Origin: DATFMH01 sp035267045
Lineage (GTDB): Bacteria; Bacteroidota; Rhodothermia; Balneolales; DATFMH01
Direction: 5' to 3'
DNA length: 7,027 nt
Assembly: GCA_035267045.1 (NCBI GenBank)
Contig: DATFMH010000152.1
Coordinates: forward strand, 1-7,027
Positions 5,648 to 7,027 of this stretch are shown here, one piece after another. Position numbers and translations under genes: made by a program. How positions within the stretch are numbered: the stretch's first letter is position 1; each line of letters begins with the position of its first letter. A model generated the notes under the pieces. It worked only from the letters and a program-made list of their open reading frames with translations, made no database searches and had not been told where the DNA came from.

Positions 5648-6097
5648 CTATTCACTCTCTGTTACCATTTCTCTCAATCCCCATAGAATAATCACGCATA
5701 CAATGACCATAGCGAGTGCCAGCGAGATCAATCCGAATTTGATAAGAATTTCCTGCCATGGTGTACCTGACATATGTAACCCGGCGATGGGCATCATAGC
5801 GGCACCGGCACCCCAGATACCGGCTAACAGGGTAGTGGCCCAGTTGGTATAGGTCCCGAACAGGGCCAGTCCGTATGCCCATTTTTGTGTACGGTTCGAT
5901 AAACGTAACCGGGCCCAGATAAGACCGATTAATATGAGGAACATACCGTTCATCGTCCCTTCAAGATGACTGGAAAGTCCCATTCGGGGATTTTTCATCG
6001 ATTCGACGGCAAACCCAGTCAGTAATCCCAAAAGAAATAATAAAATGCCGTATCGTATCAGCTTATGGCCCAGCTTTGATTGCGTATTATTGTTCAT
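5648..6097 (-). CDS. Hydroxylaminobenzene mutase-family membrane protein
   Basis: This 149-aa integral membrane protein has four predicted helices at about 13-33, 48-66, 73-97 and 116-141. The conserved stretch NPRMGLSSHLEGTMNG (36-51), then GLIWARLRLS, YGLALFGTYTNWATTLLAG and WGAGAAMMPIAG match the hydroxylaminobenzene mutase (HAB mutase) family as I remember it. Characterised members rearrange hydroxylaminobenzene to 2-aminophenol in nitroarene breakdown; their lengths, about 135-165 aa, bracket this one. The ATG at 6097 was chosen over an upstream in-frame start at 6178. GGAGGG lies 5 nt before it, and the extra 27 residues would be translated from the AT-rich promoter region. No nitroreductase or ring-cleavage gene is adjacent, so substrate and pathway are not shown. 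Confidence 0.85.
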   Translation of the reverse strand: MNNNTQSKLGHKLIRYGILLFLLGLLTGFAVESMKNPRMGLSSHLEGTMNGMFLILIGLIWARLRLSNRTQKWAYGLALFGTYTNWATTLLAGIWGAGAAMMPIAGLHMSGTPWQEILIKFGLISLALAMVIVCVIILWGLREMVTESE

Positions 6098-6102
6098 ATA
6101 AA

Positions 6103-6108
6103 CCCTCC
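6103..6108 (-). promoter_or_regulatory. Strong ribosome binding site GGAGGG of the mutase gene
   Basis: GGAGGG lies 5 nt upstream of the ATG at 6097 and fixes the start of the mutase gene. The TIR and AraC-type genes show no such site. Confidence 0.75.
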
Positions 6109-6129
6109 ACTTGTAGTACATGTTTTGAT

Positions 6130-6156
6130 ATAAATTATTTAAAAACAATAATTTAT
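6130..6156. promoter_or_regulatory. Perfect 10-bp inverted repeat upstream of the mutase gene
   Basis: ATAAATTATT (6130-6139) and AATAATTTAT (6147-6156) are exact reverse complements separated by 7 bp. They are centred about 46 bp before the mutase start, in all-AT promoter-like DNA. Spacing and position suit a dimeric repressor or activator operator overlapping the promoter. Confidence 0.5.
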
Positions 6157-6272
6157 GTATTTGTGCCTTAATCCTCAAGCGAGATGGCTACGAGACAAAA
6201 GGTGTTATGATTTTAATCCGGAGATCAAAATGGACTATTGGTACGGTATGGTGAAAAGGACAGGGAGCGAAG

Positions 6273-6295
6273 TTAACGTGATGTATTTAACGTGA
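6273..6295. repeat. TTAACGTGA direct repeat
   Basis: TTAACGTGA is present at 6273-6281 and 6287-6295, 14 bp apart, between the nuclease stop and the mutase promoter. TGAGGT (6293-6298) can pair with ACCTCA (6325-6330) across 26 nt, a weak possible end-of-transcript stem for the nuclease gene. Confidence 0.4.
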
Positions 6296-6342
6296 GGTTC
6301 GTTTAAGCTGGTTTTAATAGTATGACCTCATTTTGACTTCTT

Positions 6343-7027
6343 CTAACTATCCATAAGCCATTTAGCTTCTTTAACCGTGGTTTTCAATTTATCCATTTTA
6401 GTACCTTTTAGTTCATCCCAGAGAAACAGGCCAGAATATTTCTCAACTTTCGCAGTAGTCACTAAAAAATCCTTTAGAGGAGATTTTATTTTATCTTCCT
6501 GATTCGGTAAAATGAACGACCAAATTTTTAAATTACCTTTACTGTCTTCTGATAAAACGGACTTAAATAATGCATGAGGTATGGGTATGGTTACCTCATT
6601 TGAATCATTGGCACCCATTACTTTAACTTCCTGGTCAAAATAGAATATCGGGCCACATATCACATGGGTCTCGAATATATCGCTTTGCTTATCATATTCC
6701 CTGATCGACTCCTCTAACATTCTCCACTTTTGACGATTTAGGGTAGGTGTTTGAGGAGACATATTCGAGAGTAAGAAGGTTTCGCTGTTTTCCAGTTTAT
6801 TTTTTCTCTTATCAGCACTACAAACGAGATGTCCCCTGTCATATCCTGATTTTACATAATCAACCTTATCGGCACGAAACATTTGTGGGATGCGATAATC
6901 AGATCGAAAAGTGTCCAGCCGTTTCACGATATCTTTTTCCGAAATGACTTCTGTGTACTCATTATCCACAACTTCCAGGGCCCATTTCGCCTGACGGAAA
7001 TAGTAAGAATAACCAATAGAATAGTAC
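6343..7027 (-). CDS. DNA/RNA non-specific endonuclease (5' end outside window)
   Basis: 227 residues are visible, and the frame stays open to the right edge, so the N-terminus is missing. The GTG at 6969 is not the start: the codons upstream read SIGYSYYFRQAKWALEV, matching the GYxxxYxxxxxQAxW segment before the catalytic core in this family. The core shows SGYDRGHL with DRGH at visible residues 63-66 (His66 as general base), LLSNMSPQ (Asn88), TLNRQKW (Asn97, expected Mg2+ ligand), Glu105 in MLEESIREY, and the CGPIFY strand. Members cut single- and double-stranded DNA and RNA with a bound metal, and may be secreted, periplasmic or toxic effectors. Whether this one has a signal peptide or lipobox cannot be seen. 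It stands 246 bp upstream of the mutase gene and is probably transcribed separately. Confidence 0.92.
   Translation of the reverse strand, partial: YYSIGYSYYFRQAKWALEVVDNEYTEVISEKDIVKRLDTFRSDYRIPQMFRADKVDYVKSGYDRGHLVCSADKRKNKLENSETFLLSNMSPQTPTLNRQKWRMLEESIREYDKQSDIFETHVICGPIFYFDQEVKVMGANDSNEVTIPIPHALFKSVLSEDSKGNLKIWSFILPNQEDKIKSPLKDFLVTTAKVEKYSGLFLWDELKGTKMDKLKTTVKEAKWLMDS

Noticed and set aside
5628..5882. Overlapping frames on both strands over the mutase gene
   Set aside because: They are shadows of the well-supported mutase frame, with no ribosome site of their own.
6747..6947. Plus-strand frame opposite the nuclease
   Set aside because: Antisense to the catalytic core, which is unmistakable on the minus strand.

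Overview
The window (about 40% G+C by impression) looks like an accessory or loosely packed region of a Bacteroidota chromosome. The support for that assignment is indirect. Several genes lack a Shine-Dalgarno sequence, there are octamers matching the Bacteroidota -7 box TAnnTTTG, and spacers are long and repeat-rich. No rRNA, tRNA or marker gene is present to fix the taxon.

Layout. 1-1157 holds four head-to-tail copies of a ~297-bp non-coding unit, the last one truncated. Each unit carries a conserved set of hairpins, and one stem shows a compensatory base change. 1186-1281 is a REP-like pair of palindromes. 1295-2815 (-) encodes a 506-aa TIR-domain protein with a highly charged linker built from exact 66-residue repeats and an unrecognised C-terminal domain. 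2816-3392 is a long regulatory spacer. 3393-4310 (+) is an AraC-family regulator and 4480-4869 (+) a single-domain rhodanese. Convergent to these on the minus strand are a small three-helix membrane protein (5039-5398) and a hydroxylaminobenzene mutase-family membrane enzyme (5648-6097). At the right edge a DNA/RNA non-specific endonuclease (6343-7027, -) runs out of the window, so its N-terminus is missing.

How the parts fit. No single pathway joins the genes. The TIR protein (a probable NAD-cleaving effector) and the structured repeat array downstream of it are the most likely defence-type component. The mutase suggests handling of hydroxylamino-aromatics. The most telling regulatory signal is a ~78-bp sequence present about 45 bp upstream of both the TIR gene and the small membrane-protein gene, in the same orientation to each. 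It looks like a duplicated promoter/leader that would place two unrelated genes under similar control. The AraC-type gene between them is a possible but unproven regulator.
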